Source: Pseudanabaena sp. Chao 1811 (GTDB lineage Bacteria; Cyanobacteriota; Cyanobacteriia; Pseudanabaenales; Pseudanabaenaceae). Taken from it: a DNA stretch of 64,000 bases. Made by a program: the position numbers and the translations under genes. The stretch lies in assembly GCF_027942295.1 (NCBI RefSeq), contig NZ_CP101416.1, positions 1,054,001 to 1,118,000 of the forward strand, in the 5' to 3' direction. This document shows, piece after piece, positions 25,856 to 33,785 of the stretch. Position 1 is the first letter of the stretch; every line of letters begins with the position of its first letter. The notes beneath the pieces were generated by a model. It was not told where the DNA came from. It searched no databases and worked only from the letters and a program-made list of their open reading frames with translations.

Positions 25856-27904
25856 TTAAATTGGTTCGATGTCCGTAAGATTAATTGATAGTTTCATCGT
25901 TCCTAGACGAACAGCAAATTCGCCAGAGCTATTGGGGGCAGTGAGTACTTGAGCGATCTTGCTAAATTTAGGTATACGGACGCGATCGCCCACTTTCACC
26001 TTGACCTCAATTTTCTCTTCATGGATCACGGGCATATGACGCTTCGTTAGTTCCTCAATTCTTTGTTCAGTGCGTTGGACATCGGCAGCTACTTGTTCAC
26101 CCAGTTGTTCCCCTTTTTGTAATTTACGGATCACTCGCCCCACTTCTTTTTGAGCTTGCGCGATCGCCGCTTGGACTTCCTTTTCTTGACGCTCACGCAA
26201 TTCCTTTTCCTGCGATCGCATTTTTTCCGCACGATCCAAAATCTCCCGATGCAAGCGTTCGGTTTCCGCGAGTAACTGGGCGGCTGACTGCGTTTTTTGA
26301 GTTTGTTCGCGCCGTTGAGCTTCGAGTTCGGCGATCACCTCATTCATTTCTGCTGAACCAATACCCACCCGCACTTGAGCCGCTTCGAGAATATCCTGTG
26401 GTAAACCTAAGCGCCCTGCGATCGCCAGAGCATTCGAGCGTCCGGGAATCCCCCATAACAAATGATAGGTCGGCGCAAGGGAGGCATCATCAAACTCGAC
26501 AGAAGCATTTTCAAATTTGGGATTTTGATATTTCAGGGCTTTGAGTTCGCCAAAGTGGGTGGTGGCAATACTGAGGCGCGTATGTTCACCGAGATATTCC
26601 AATAGGGCTGTGGCGATCGCACTGCCTTCGGAGGGGTCAGTGCCTGCACCAACTTCATCGAGTAGTACTAGCGATTGCGGGGAAATTGCATCAAGAATGC
26701 GACCGATGCGGCGAATATGTCCTGAAAAGGTCGATAAATTTTGTTGTAACGACTGTTCATCGCCAATATCGGCAAGAACGAGATCAAACCAAGGCAATTC
26801 CACAGGTTCTCGCGCAGGAATATACATTCCTGCCTTTGCCATTAATGCTGCTAGCCCAAAGGTTTTTAATGTGGCAGTTTTACCACCTGTATTCGGACCT
26901 GTAATTACAACCACGGAAATTTGTGGGGATACCAACACATCCACAGGTACAACTTCACGCCCCTCTTCATTTTGCTGTTGCCATACCAGCAAGGGATGGC
27001 GGAGTTGCCGCAAAACGATCGCTTCATCACCCACAAAATGTGGTGGATTTGCCTTTAACCAATAGGCATACCTTGCCCTTGCTACTGCCAGATCAATTTT
27101 GGTGACAATAATTAGTAACTTTTGCAAGTCTTCAACGATCGCCGTCACCTTGGCACTCAGATTCTCCAAAATAATTTCGATTTGGGCTTGCTCCATTTTC
27201 AGGAGTTGCCGCAAGCGATTATTAGACTGCACGACGGAATTAGGCTCAACAAACAGCGTCATGCCTGTACTAGAAGTATCGTGAATTACGCCTGGAATGC
27301 GATCACGCTGGGGCGACTTGACGGATAAAACATAGCGATCGTTGCGTTGGGTAATGATCTGCTCCTGCAAAGAACTAGCATTACGCTGCATGATGTTTTG
27401 CAACTTGGTCAAAATTTGATCGCGCACCGAGGTTAACTCATCACGGATTTCCCCCAAACGTACCGAAGCCCGATCTAAAACATTGCCCCCTTCATCAATA
27501 CATCGATAAATTTCCTGCTCCACATCAGGATAAGTCCGCAACTCACTGGCTAAAATCTGCAAATTTGGACAGTAATCCGCATTATCCAACTGGCGGCGTA
27601 AATTTCTTGCTCCTGCCAAAGTTGTGGCGATCGCCCATAGTTCCCCTGCGGACAAAATCCCCTGTTTCTCCGCCCGAAATACAGCCTCAGTAATATTCTG
27701 AATCCCATCTAAAGACACCCCTGCATTTCTTTCTTCAAGGGAATATGCCTCTTTAGTTTGGGTTAATAGCTCTAATGTCTCATCATAGCGATCGGGTATC
27801 GGCAAATGTACTGCCGCGATCGCCCCCAGCTTCGTCGTTGTAAATGTGGATAAATGCTGACATAGGCGATTCCATTCCAACAGTTCTAACGTCTCAGCCT
27901 GCAT
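25856..27904 (-). CDS. mutS2: MutS2 family ATPase lacking the C-terminal Smr domain
   Basis: 682 residues. The MutS-type core is complete: helical lever region (about 1-300), Walker A GPNTGGKT at 336-343, Walker B LVLLDEVGAGTDPSEG, and ATTHFGELKALKYQN; a long coiled coil (about 520-630) and a KOW-like end (KVKVGDRVRIPKFSKIAQ) follow. Typical MutS2 has about 780-800 residues and ends in an Smr nuclease domain; here the protein stops at INLTDIEPI, directly before a hairpin repeat, and the 114 bp to narM cannot encode it. MutS2 proteins act in recombination control or ribosome-collision rescue. Without Smr, the ATPase-driven binding or ribosome splitting may remain while cleavage is lost. Confidence 0.88.
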   Translation of the reverse strand: MQAETLELLEWNRLCQHLSTFTTTKLGAIAAVHLPIPDRYDETLELLTQTKEAYSLEERNAGVSLDGIQNITEAVFRAEKQGILSAGELWAIATTLAGARNLRRQLDNADYCPNLQILASELRTYPDVEQEIYRCIDEGGNVLDRASVRLGEIRDELTSVRDQILTKLQNIMQRNASSLQEQIITQRNDRYVLSVKSPQRDRIPGVIHDTSSTGMTLFVEPNSVVQSNNRLRQLLKMEQAQIEIILENLSAKVTAIVEDLQKLLIIVTKIDLAVARARYAYWLKANPPHFVGDEAIVLRQLRHPLLVWQQQNEEGREVVPVDVLVSPQISVVVITGPNTGGKTATLKTFGLAALMAKAGMYIPAREPVELPWFDLVLADIGDEQSLQQNLSTFSGHIRRIGRILDAISPQSLVLLDEVGAGTDPSEGSAIATALLEYLGEHTRLSIATTHFGELKALKYQNPKFENASVEFDDASLAPTYHLLWGIPGRSNALAIAGRLGLPQDILEAAQVRVGIGSAEMNEVIAELEAQRREQTQKTQSAAQLLAETERLHREILDRAEKMRSQEKELRERQEKEVQAAIAQAQKEVGRVIRKLQKGEQLGEQVAADVQRTEQRIEELTKRHMPVIHEEKIEVKVKVGDRVRIPKFSKIAQVLTAPNSSGEFAVRLGTMKLSINLTDIEPI

Positions 27905-27929
27905 GACACCTCAAAATAGTCTTTTCTTC

Positions 27930-27964
27930 ATCAAAGGGAGTCAGCAAAGCTGACTCCCTTTGAT
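27930..27964. repeat. 16-bp perfect hairpin just upstream of mutS2
   Basis: ATCAAAGGGAGTCAGC, loop AAA and the exact complement, 26 bp before the mutS2 start codon. It is placed where a leader or promoter should be, not at a gene end. Confidence 0.7.
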
Positions 27965-27995
27965 CTTACTTTTCTATTGTGCCAAAAATTTTAAA

Positions 27996-28050
27996 ACAAG
28001 GGGCTTAAGCCCCTTGTCTACAAAAAAAGAGGTGCTTTGCACCTCTTTTT
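27996..28050. terminator. Palindrome plus terminator after the small gene
   Basis: AAAAAGAGGTGC, loop TTT and its complement at 28024-28050, followed on the minus strand by a T-run, terminates the small gene. A 22-bp palindrome made of ACAAGGGGCTT and its complement at 27996-28017 stands right behind it. Confidence 0.75.
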
Positions 28051-28054
28051 GCAA

Positions 28055-28246
28055 CTATAGGCGAGAAGCCAATCTCTCGAAATCCGCTTGAGTACTCGAT
28101 AGCATTCTGCTACGGCTATCTTGAGTGCGATCGCTACTCAAATTCGGGACGAGGTTACGGGCTTGCAAAGCCATATGTAATTGCAAATGTGCGACGTATT
28201 CGCTGAGATCACCTTGTTGCAGTTCTACAGATTTGTTGCTAGTCAC
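28055..28246 (-). CDS. Small protein of unknown function
   Basis: 63 residues from the second of two adjacent GTG codons (28244-28246), chosen because GAGAGG lies seven bases upstream; the first GTG (28249) or an ATG at 28261 would add 1 or 5 residues, but the ATG start would put the SD inside the gene. The product is polar (SVELQQGDLSEYVAHLQLH, then ALQARNLVPNL) with no membrane helix or known motif. A good SD and its own terminator support a real gene. It is divergent from psbP over about 400 bp. I do not recognise the family. Confidence 0.6.
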   Translation of the reverse strand: MTSNKSVELQQGDLSEYVAHLQLHMALQARNLVPNLSSDRTQDSRSRMLSSTQADFERLASRL

Positions 28247-28261
28247 CACGTTACCTCTCAT

Positions 28262-28665
28262 AAATTATGTGAATGTAAACTAAATTTAAACTTTTAAGAC
28301 GGTTTTAAGTTTTGCTTAAGTTAAATCAAGTCTTTTCTATGACTTTCGATATAGAACTTATCATACTAGCGTTATTGACTTGGATGGTTGGATATGAAGC
28401 GTAATCTTTTGATGTAATACTTTACAATGATTAAAAATACCTAGTTTTTTACGATAAAATCAGTAAACCTCAAGATGGGTTGGGAAGACTTGCTGAGATT
28501 ATGCCTCTTTACTTTAGAAGGCTATGCGTTACTGTATTCTAGATATGGACTTGACATATCATACAGAGTAGTTGCCAACGGGTTGATCCAACTATTTTTT
28601 TGATCAGAGTTTCAAATATTTTTTCATCAAATTTTTGCTATTTATTTCATTAATCCTCTAAGATT
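28262..28665. other. 404-bp divergent spacer before psbP, no gene seen
   Basis: AT-rich, with no ORF, hairpin or RNA gene that I recognise. It must hold the psbP promoter and that of the small gene. The segment TTTAAGTTTTGCTTAAG (28305-28320) is a weak inverted repeat. Confidence 0.4.
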
Positions 28666-29214
28666 ATGCTCAAACGTGCTGTCTCTACTTTGCTTGTGGT
28701 GTTTACCCTGTTGCTGACCAGTTGTGCTAGTACGCCTACAAGTGGCTTAGTCCCATTTGCAGACAGTAAAGACGGCTACCGCTTTTTATATCCCAACGGT
28801 TGGACAGAAACTAAAGGCAATTCAACGATCGATATTTTGTTCCATGACATTATCGAGCCTTCAGAAAATGTATCCGTAGCAATTAGTAAACTAGAAACAG
28901 TGAAATCTCTAGAAGATATTGGAGATACTGAAGCGATTGGTTTGCGTTTACAGCAGAGGGTCGTTGCCCCAGAGGGGTCAGGTCGTCAAGCTCAGCTAAT
29001 TAATGCCGAACAAAGAGCATCAGGCGATCGCAACTACTACACTTTTGAGTATGCAGTTAAGCGTTTGCAAGGCGAACCACGCCATGACCTAGTTACGGTA
29101 TCAACTAATCGCGGCAATCTTTATACCTTAAGTATTTCTAGCTCGGAAAGACGCTGGGAAAAGGTCAAAGAGCTATTCTCCAGAGTTGCCAAGTCCTTTG
29201 CTATTGATGAATAG
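28666..29214 (+). CDS. psbP: PsbP-like lipoprotein (CyanoP)
   Basis: 182 residues. The start is a lipoprotein signal peptide with lipobox LLTSCAS (Cys20), so the mature protein is anchored on the lumen side of the thylakoid membrane. The rest is a PsbP fold: DGYRFLYPNGWTETKG, VSVAISKLETVKSLEDIG, and YYTFEYAVK with NLYTLSISSSERRW. CyanoP associates with photosystem II and is thought to act in assembly; it is dispensable for oxygen evolution in model strains. Length is usual. A REC-phosphatase gene follows after 81 bp on the same strand, possibly co-transcribed. Confidence 0.93.
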   Translation: MLKRAVSTLLVVFTLLLTSCASTPTSGLVPFADSKDGYRFLYPNGWTETKGNSTIDILFHDIIEPSENVSVAISKLETVKSLEDIGDTEAIGLRLQQRVVAPEGSGRQAQLINAEQRASGDRNYYTFEYAVKRLQGEPRHDLVTVSTNRGNLYTLSISSSERRWEKVKELFSRVAKSFAIDE

Positions 29215-29295
29215 CAGTAATCATTAAACTTTTATGCGATTAAATTATTGAGATGACTCAATGGTTTAATCGCTTTGTAAACCAGACACATCAAT

Positions 29296-30450
29296 ATGCC
29301 TCAAATTCTCATCATTGATGACGATCCCACGATTAGACTGACTCTACAGAAATTTCTCAAGAGTCAGGGCTATGAAGTAGCTTTGGCAAAGAATGGTGAG
29401 GAGGGTTTGGCTAAGGCAAAAGAACTCCATCCTTCTTTAATTATTTGTGACTGGATGATGCCAATTATGGATGGCTTAGAGGTATGCCATCGGATCAAAA
29501 GCAATGTCGAACTCGCTAGTATTTATCTGATTTTGTTAACGGCTCGTGATCAAGAGGGGGACTTGGTTCGAGGCTTGGAAATGGGGGCAGATGACTTTTT
29601 AAGTAAGCCGCCACGGATTAATGAGTTACGGGCAAGGGTAAGAGCAGGTTTACGTCTGTACCAAGCAACTCAAGAACTGCAAAGACAAAAACAAGTTATC
29701 GAACAAGAATTATTTCAAGCTTCGCAATATGTGCGATCGCTTTTACCTGAACCAATTGAAGGTGACATCTCAATTCAATCTAGCTTTTTACCGTCAACGC
29801 AGCTTGGAGGTGACAGCTTTGATTATTTCTGGTTAGATAGCGATCACCTCGCATTTTACTTACTAGATGTTTCAGGACATGGCGTTGGCTCAGCTTTGTT
29901 ATCGGTTTCTGTCTTAAACCTAATGCGTACCCGTAGTTTAAGACATAGCCGCACATCTCAAAACACTACGAATTTTTATAGTCCTAGCGAAGTATTATGT
30001 GACCTAAATAATACTTTCCAGATGTCTGTGCATAACGATATGTATTTCACCATTTGGTATGGTGTATACGATAAACAAACCCATCAATTGGTGTATTCCA
30101 GTGCTGGACATCCACCATCGGTACTAATTTCTAACGAAGAAATACCAAAAATCAAACTTTTAAAAACCTCTGGCTTACCGATTGGGATGATGCCTGATAT
30201 CAGTTATCAAGAACAGGCTTGTGAGATTGATACTAACAGCAGATTATATTTATTTAGTGATGGTGTTTATGAAGTTCCACAGGAAGATGAAACCATCTGG
30301 GGCTTTAATGCCTTAATTGACACTTTTATTAGAATTCCTAGCGATCGCCTATCTAGAATTGAATACATATTGTCCTGCGTTAAAGAAGCCGCTAATAATC
30401 GTCCCTTTGAAGATGATTTATCTCTATTAGAAGTCGAGTTTCATATCTAG
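29296..30450 (+). CDS. Response regulator with PP2C/SpoIIE-type phosphatase output
   Basis: 384 residues. The receiver (1-120) has DDD at 8-10, Asp52 in IICDWMMPIMDG, and LSKPP for the conserved Lys. After a coiled linker (125-150) comes a SpoIIE/RsbU-like PP2C domain (about 150-382) with LGGDSFDYFW, FYLLDVSGHGVGSAL, VYSSAGHPPSVLI, YLFSDGVYEV and PFEDDLSLL. These carry the aspartates for the two metals. Such proteins dephosphorylate anti-sigma-antagonist or STAS proteins on signal. No STAS or anti-sigma gene is in the window. Its kinase is unknown; the hybrid kinases later in the window are possible partners only by inference. Confidence 0.9.
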   Translation: MPQILIIDDDPTIRLTLQKFLKSQGYEVALAKNGEEGLAKAKELHPSLIICDWMMPIMDGLEVCHRIKSNVELASIYLILLTARDQEGDLVRGLEMGADDFLSKPPRINELRARVRAGLRLYQATQELQRQKQVIEQELFQASQYVRSLLPEPIEGDISIQSSFLPSTQLGGDSFDYFWLDSDHLAFYLLDVSGHGVGSALLSVSVLNLMRTRSLRHSRTSQNTTNFYSPSEVLCDLNNTFQMSVHNDMYFTIWYGVYDKQTHQLVYSSAGHPPSVLISNEEIPKIKLLKTSGLPIGMMPDISYQEQACEIDTNSRLYLFSDGVYEVPQEDETIWGFNALIDTFIRIPSDRLSRIEYILSCVKEAANNRPFEDDLSLLEVEFHI

Positions 30451-30460
30451 ATCGATCCCA

Positions 30461-30505
30461 TTAAAAACCTATAGCGCACGCTGAGCGTGCGCTATAGGTT
30501 TTTAA
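30461..30505. terminator. 21-bp bidirectional terminator
   Basis: An exact 21-bp stem (TTAAAAACCTATAGCGCACGC, given here as TTAAAAACCTATAGCG then CACGC) with loop TGA, between the phosphatase and the convergent pentapeptide gene. Confidence 0.85.
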
Positions 30506-30517
30506 TTTATTATTAGG

Positions 30518-31012
30518 CTAGTCACATTCTAGAGATTCTCTAGTACTAACCCCTGTTTTAGAATTAATTCCCTTTGCTTTAGTGCATAACCACTTACGCT
30601 GTCCACCATCCATAATTGCGTCTGTGAAATCGGCACCATCAATATTGACAAAATCAAAAGTACTGCGTAAGAGAATCGTCTCAACTAACACAGCATTACT
30701 CAGATCCGCCTTAGCAAAATCCGTCTGATCTAGCAGTCCTCCCGAAAAATCTGCCCCGCGCAAATTAGCATTTCGCAAAATCGCTGCACTAAATACAGAT
30801 CCACGTACATCCGCATTTTCAAAATTTGCCCCCTCCATATTGGCATTGGCAAAGCCCGAACCCGCTAGTACTCTGTCTGAGAAATCACGTCCTTTTAACT
30901 GAGCATGGCTAAAGGAAAGGGTTTCAGCTTGAGCATCTTTAACATTAAGAGGGGATAGGAATAAACAAGCGATCGCCAATAAGGTCGTGATAGCTAGGTG
31001 TAGATATGACAT
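30518..31012 (-). CDS. Thylakoid-lumen-type pentapeptide-repeat protein
   Basis: 164 residues with a cleavable signal peptide (LHLAITTLLAIACLFLSPLN, cut near AQA-ET). The mature part has about 15 tandem A(D/N)LxX-type pentapeptides (ANMEGANFENADVRG, LRNANLRGADFSGG), which fold as a right-handed beta helix. The end CTKAKGINSKTGVSTRESLEC has two cysteines that probably form a disulfide, as in the TL15/TL17 lumen proteins of plants. Sec export to the lumen or periplasm is expected. The function of these proteins is not established. The 3' end faces the phosphatase gene across a terminator, and psaI-psaL lies upstream. Confidence 0.85.
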   Translation of the reverse strand: MSYLHLAITTLLAIACLFLSPLNVKDAQAETLSFSHAQLKGRDFSDRVLAGSGFANANMEGANFENADVRGSVFSAAILRNANLRGADFSGGLLDQTDFAKADLSNAVLVETILLRSTFDFVNIDGADFTDAIMDGGQRKWLCTKAKGINSKTGVSTRESLECD

Positions 31013-31070
31013 AGATGTAAAAAAAAATAATGTCCCTATCTTAACTCTTCACAAAATTGACCTTGCAGCA

Positions 31071-31107
31071 AAAAGGAGAGTTGGCACAAAGTACCAACTC
31101 TCCTTTT
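31071..31107 (-). terminator. Terminator after psaI
   Basis: AAAAGGAGAGTTGG pairs with its exact complement across the nine-base loop CACAAAGTA; a poly-T side faces the minus direction. It is 82 bp past the psaI stop. Confidence 0.7.
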
Positions 31108-31189
31108 CACCGTCAGGCGATCGCCTTAGGAAAATTTAATGAAAAATAAATTACAGAGGACAGGTTAAAAAGCTGGCATCAAGGATGCT

Positions 31190-31300
31190 TTAGTTTTCAA
31201 CATAGTTAAATAGCAAGCCCATCGCAGCGATAGGGAGGATTACTCCAAATAGGGGTACGAAAATGTAAGAAACGTAGAAGTGAGCGTAGTATCCAGTCAT
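31190..31300 (-). CDS. psaI: Photosystem I reaction centre subunit VIII (PsaI)
   Basis: 36 residues, below usual ORF cut-offs. The translation starts MTGYYAHFYVSYIFVPLF and ends MGLLFNYVEN, with one membrane helix and the conserved PxxxMGLLFxYxE end of PsaI. PsaI helps to hold PsaL and stabilises PSI trimers. It lies 95 bp after psaL on the same strand, the usual pairing, and a terminator follows. At 36 residues it is slightly shorter than the 38-40 of model strains. Confidence 0.9.
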   Translation of the reverse strand: MTGYYAHFYVSYIFVPLFGVILPIAAMGLLFNYVEN

Positions 31301-31395
31301 GGTTATGAGGTTCCTTGAATAAGTATGAATTATTTCAGAATTTAACTTGGGATGAAATTAATCTCAGTGCTGAAGTTAACAACACTTCAGATGTC

Positions 31396-31869
31396 TTAGG
31401 ACCAAATTAAAGGAATAAACTTTTGGAATGGCTCTAGGTTGCTTAGGAAGTAAGCAAAAGCCACACCACCAGCACCACCAACCAAGAAGCTGCTAGCAAA
31501 TTCGCTCCAACCAGCGGTTGTACCCAAGTCAGCAGGTGCTTCAACCGCAGAGCTAGACTGGAGAGTAGTTACGCTTTGACCATGCAAGGACAAGCCAAGG
31601 GTCAATAGCACAACTAGAGCTGCGGCTGCAAACAAACCAGCAAGACCACCAAGCTCAGTATCTCTAAGAGGACCAAAATAGGCAAAAGGTCCATAGATAA
31701 AGTAACCATGAGCCATGCCAACTTCTAGACCACGACGGCTAGCAGACAAGCCCGCACGGTAAGCAGGAAGGCTACCGATAAAAGCTCTCACAATCGCTGA
31801 GTCGCTGATAGGAGTAGACAAATTCCCTAGTTGGGGATCATTTTTGAATGGTTTTACAAAATCTGTCAT
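31396..31869 (-). CDS. psaL: Photosystem I reaction centre subunit XI (PsaL)
   Basis: 157-residue membrane subunit at the centre of the PSI trimer. The start MTDFVKPFKNDPQLGNLSTPI, the segment LPAYRAGLSASRRGLEVGMAHGYF (split: LPAYRAGLSASRRG, LEVGMAHGYF) and GPFAYFGPLRDTELGGLAGL are characteristic. Three membrane helices are seen (about 45-70, 75-97, 125-145). The gene is normal in length and heads a psaL-psaI unit. The 184-bp upstream region must hold a strong promoter, but I could not pick out a convincing HLR1 site. Confidence 0.95.
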   Translation of the reverse strand: MTDFVKPFKNDPQLGNLSTPISDSAIVRAFIGSLPAYRAGLSASRRGLEVGMAHGYFIYGPFAYFGPLRDTELGGLAGLFAAAALVVLLTLGLSLHGQSVTTLQSSSAVEAPADLGTTAGWSEFASSFLVGGAGGVAFAYFLSNLEPFQKFIPLIWS

Positions 31870-32053
31870 AAGTCTTTATTAAGTAAAGATTGCAGGGAGA
31901 ATTTTGTCTTCATTTTAGGGAATAAGCGCAGATGTCACTGCATAAAGGGTGAGTATCTTTAGAAAACTTCACAACCATCGCCCCAAGAACTGGTAATGTG
32001 AGCTTTTTCGCAAATCTATAAAAAGTCGGTAAAGCTCCCTTCTTATAGGGATT

Positions 32054-32707
32054 TTACAGTGATGCTGATGGGCATAAATCAGCGAGTTCACAGCGATCAC
32101 ACATAGGTTTACGGGCATTACAAACCGCCCGTCCGTGATAAATAATCCTGATTGACCAATTTTCCCAATCCCGTTGGGGCAGTAGTGACATGAGATCGCG
32201 TTCGACCTTGATCGGTTCATCAAATTTGGTTAGTCCCAATTTCTTGGTAAGGCGCTTTACATGGGTGTCAACGGTCACGCCTGCATTAATCCCATAGGCA
32301 TGGGCTAAGACCACATTGGCAGTTTTACGAGCTACCCCCGGTAGTTTGAGTAGCTTTTCCATCGTATTGGGGACTCGCCCATCAAAGTCTCTGATGATCA
32401 TTTCGCAAGCGCCACGAATATTTTTAGCTTTGTTGCGATAAAAGCCTGTGGAATGGACTAATTCCATGAGCTCATCAAGATCAGCATTGGCTAGGGCGAT
32501 CGCATCGGGAAAACGCGCAAATAATTTGGGTGTCACCATATTCACACGCTCATCGGTGCATTGAGCCGAGAGAATTACCGCTACTAAAAGCTGTACAGGG
32601 GTTTCATAATCTAGGGAACAGGTTGCGTCGGGATATAAGCGTTTCAGGCGAATGAGGATCTCATTAGCTCGAACTTTTTTAGATGAACGTTTGGTAATAA
32701 TTCCCAT
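32054..32707 (-). CDS. nth: Endonuclease III (Nth)
   Basis: 217 residues from the ATG at 32705-32707; a GTG four codons upstream (32719) is possible. It is a bifunctional DNA glycosylase/AP lyase for oxidised pyrimidines. The helix-hairpin-helix KLPGVARKTANVVLAHAYG holds the catalytic Lys, and VDTHVKR the catalytic Asp. The [4Fe-4S] cluster ligands lie in CNARKPMCDRCELADLC with the C-X6-C-X2-C-X5-C spacing. Domain length is standard. It follows lpxA by 56 bp on the same strand and could share its transcript. No unusual residues seen. Confidence 0.94.
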   Translation of the reverse strand: MGIITKRSSKKVRANEILIRLKRLYPDATCSLDYETPVQLLVAVILSAQCTDERVNMVTPKLFARFPDAIALANADLDELMELVHSTGFYRNKAKNIRGACEMIIRDFDGRVPNTMEKLLKLPGVARKTANVVLAHAYGINAGVTVDTHVKRLTKKLGLTKFDEPIKVERDLMSLLPQRDWENWSIRIIYHGRAVCNARKPMCDRCELADLCPSASL

Positions 32708-32775
32708 GATTAGCAGCACATTTTGGCAATTCTGAAATTGTGAAAGTCATACCGATGGTATGGATTTCATCGGTC

Positions 32776-33600
32776 TTAATCTTCTTCGACGCGACTTGCA
32801 CCTCGCTCGTAATGTTTGCAAATACCACGACGACTAGATTTAATAAAATCGCAAAATAATTGAATATCAGGATTATCGGCAAATTCGAGATCTGACTCGA
32901 GGAATTCGATCGCTTGAGTACGATTGCGATCGGATTTATAAATCACATCATAGGCTGCGAGGATCGCTCGGCGGCGTTCGTGACTAAAACCATTGCGGCG
33001 CAGACCAAGGCGATTGAGTCCCAACACCATATTTGTATCAACTGCCATGCAGTAGGGAGGCACATCCATCCCAAGGCGAGTTTGTCCACGAATCATCGCA
33101 TAGGAGCCAATGCGCGTAAACTGATGCACTACGGAATCCCCACCCATAAAAGCATTGTTATGCACCTCTACATAACCCGCTAGCAAAACGTTATTTACTA
33201 AAATTACGCGATCGCTGATTGTACAGTTGTGGGCAACATGTGCGCCTGTAAATAGCAAATTATCATTACCGATTTTGGTAGCCGAGCCTTCCTTCGTGCC
33301 ACGGTTGACGGTGACATATTCGCGCAATACATTGCGATCGCCAATTTCCACAAAACTAATTGCGCCTTTGTAGGAGGTATCCTGAGGCTCTGAGCCAACA
33401 ATTGCCCCATAACCAATCTGATTATCATTGCCGATCTTCGTATGCCCCGTCACGATTGCCCTTGCTCTAATCTCACAGCGATCGCCGATCTGCACAAACT
33501 CGTCAACAATGGCATCAGCTCCGATGGATGTCCCTTCACCAATTTTGGCATTAGGGTGGACGATGGCGCGGGGATGAATCGTAATATTAGTATTTGGCAT
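32776..33600 (-). CDS. lpxA: UDP-N-acetylglucosamine acyltransferase (LpxA)
   Basis: 274-residue left-handed beta-helix acyltransferase of lipid A synthesis. Hexapeptide repeats fill residues 1-190 (IHPRAIVHPNAKIGEGTSIG, IGNDNQIGYGAIVGSEPQD). The catalytic His is in LFTGAHVAHNC. A helical C-terminal domain follows (GLRRNGFSHERRRAI). It transfers a 3-hydroxyacyl chain from acyl carrier protein to UDP-GlcNAc. In many cyanobacteria lpxA lies with lpxC, fabZ and lpxB; here none is adjacent, so it is either moved or a second copy. The start gives the usual MPNTNITIHPRAIV. nth follows on the same strand. Confidence 0.92.
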   Translation of the reverse strand: MPNTNITIHPRAIVHPNAKIGEGTSIGADAIVDEFVQIGDRCEIRARAIVTGHTKIGNDNQIGYGAIVGSEPQDTSYKGAISFVEIGDRNVLREYVTVNRGTKEGSATKIGNDNLLFTGAHVAHNCTISDRVILVNNVLLAGYVEVHNNAFMGGDSVVHQFTRIGSYAMIRGQTRLGMDVPPYCMAVDTNMVLGLNRLGLRRNGFSHERRRAILAAYDVIYKSDRNRTQAIEFLESDLEFADNPDIQLFCDFIKSSRRGICKHYERGASRVEED

Positions 33601-33713
33601 TGAAATGGCGGTCTAGAGTCTGGAGCGCAAGAAAATAAGCAATAGTTTATTGCAATAGTGTAGCAATCATTCATTTAGTGTGAGTGACGCTTTCACCTGA
33701 TAAATTTTTTAGG

Positions 33714-33750
33714 GTGATGATGTCCCACTCTCTGAGAGGGACATCATCAC
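33714..33750. terminator. Hairpin past the hybrid kinase stop
   Basis: GTGATGATGTCCC pairs with its exact complement around an 11-base loop that can fold further (CTC/GAG). It lies 36 bp beyond the kinase stop and 114 bp before lpxA. No clear U-run. Confidence 0.55.
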
Positions 33751-33785
33751 GTATTGACGGAGCAGCAACGAACAATCTCAAAAAT

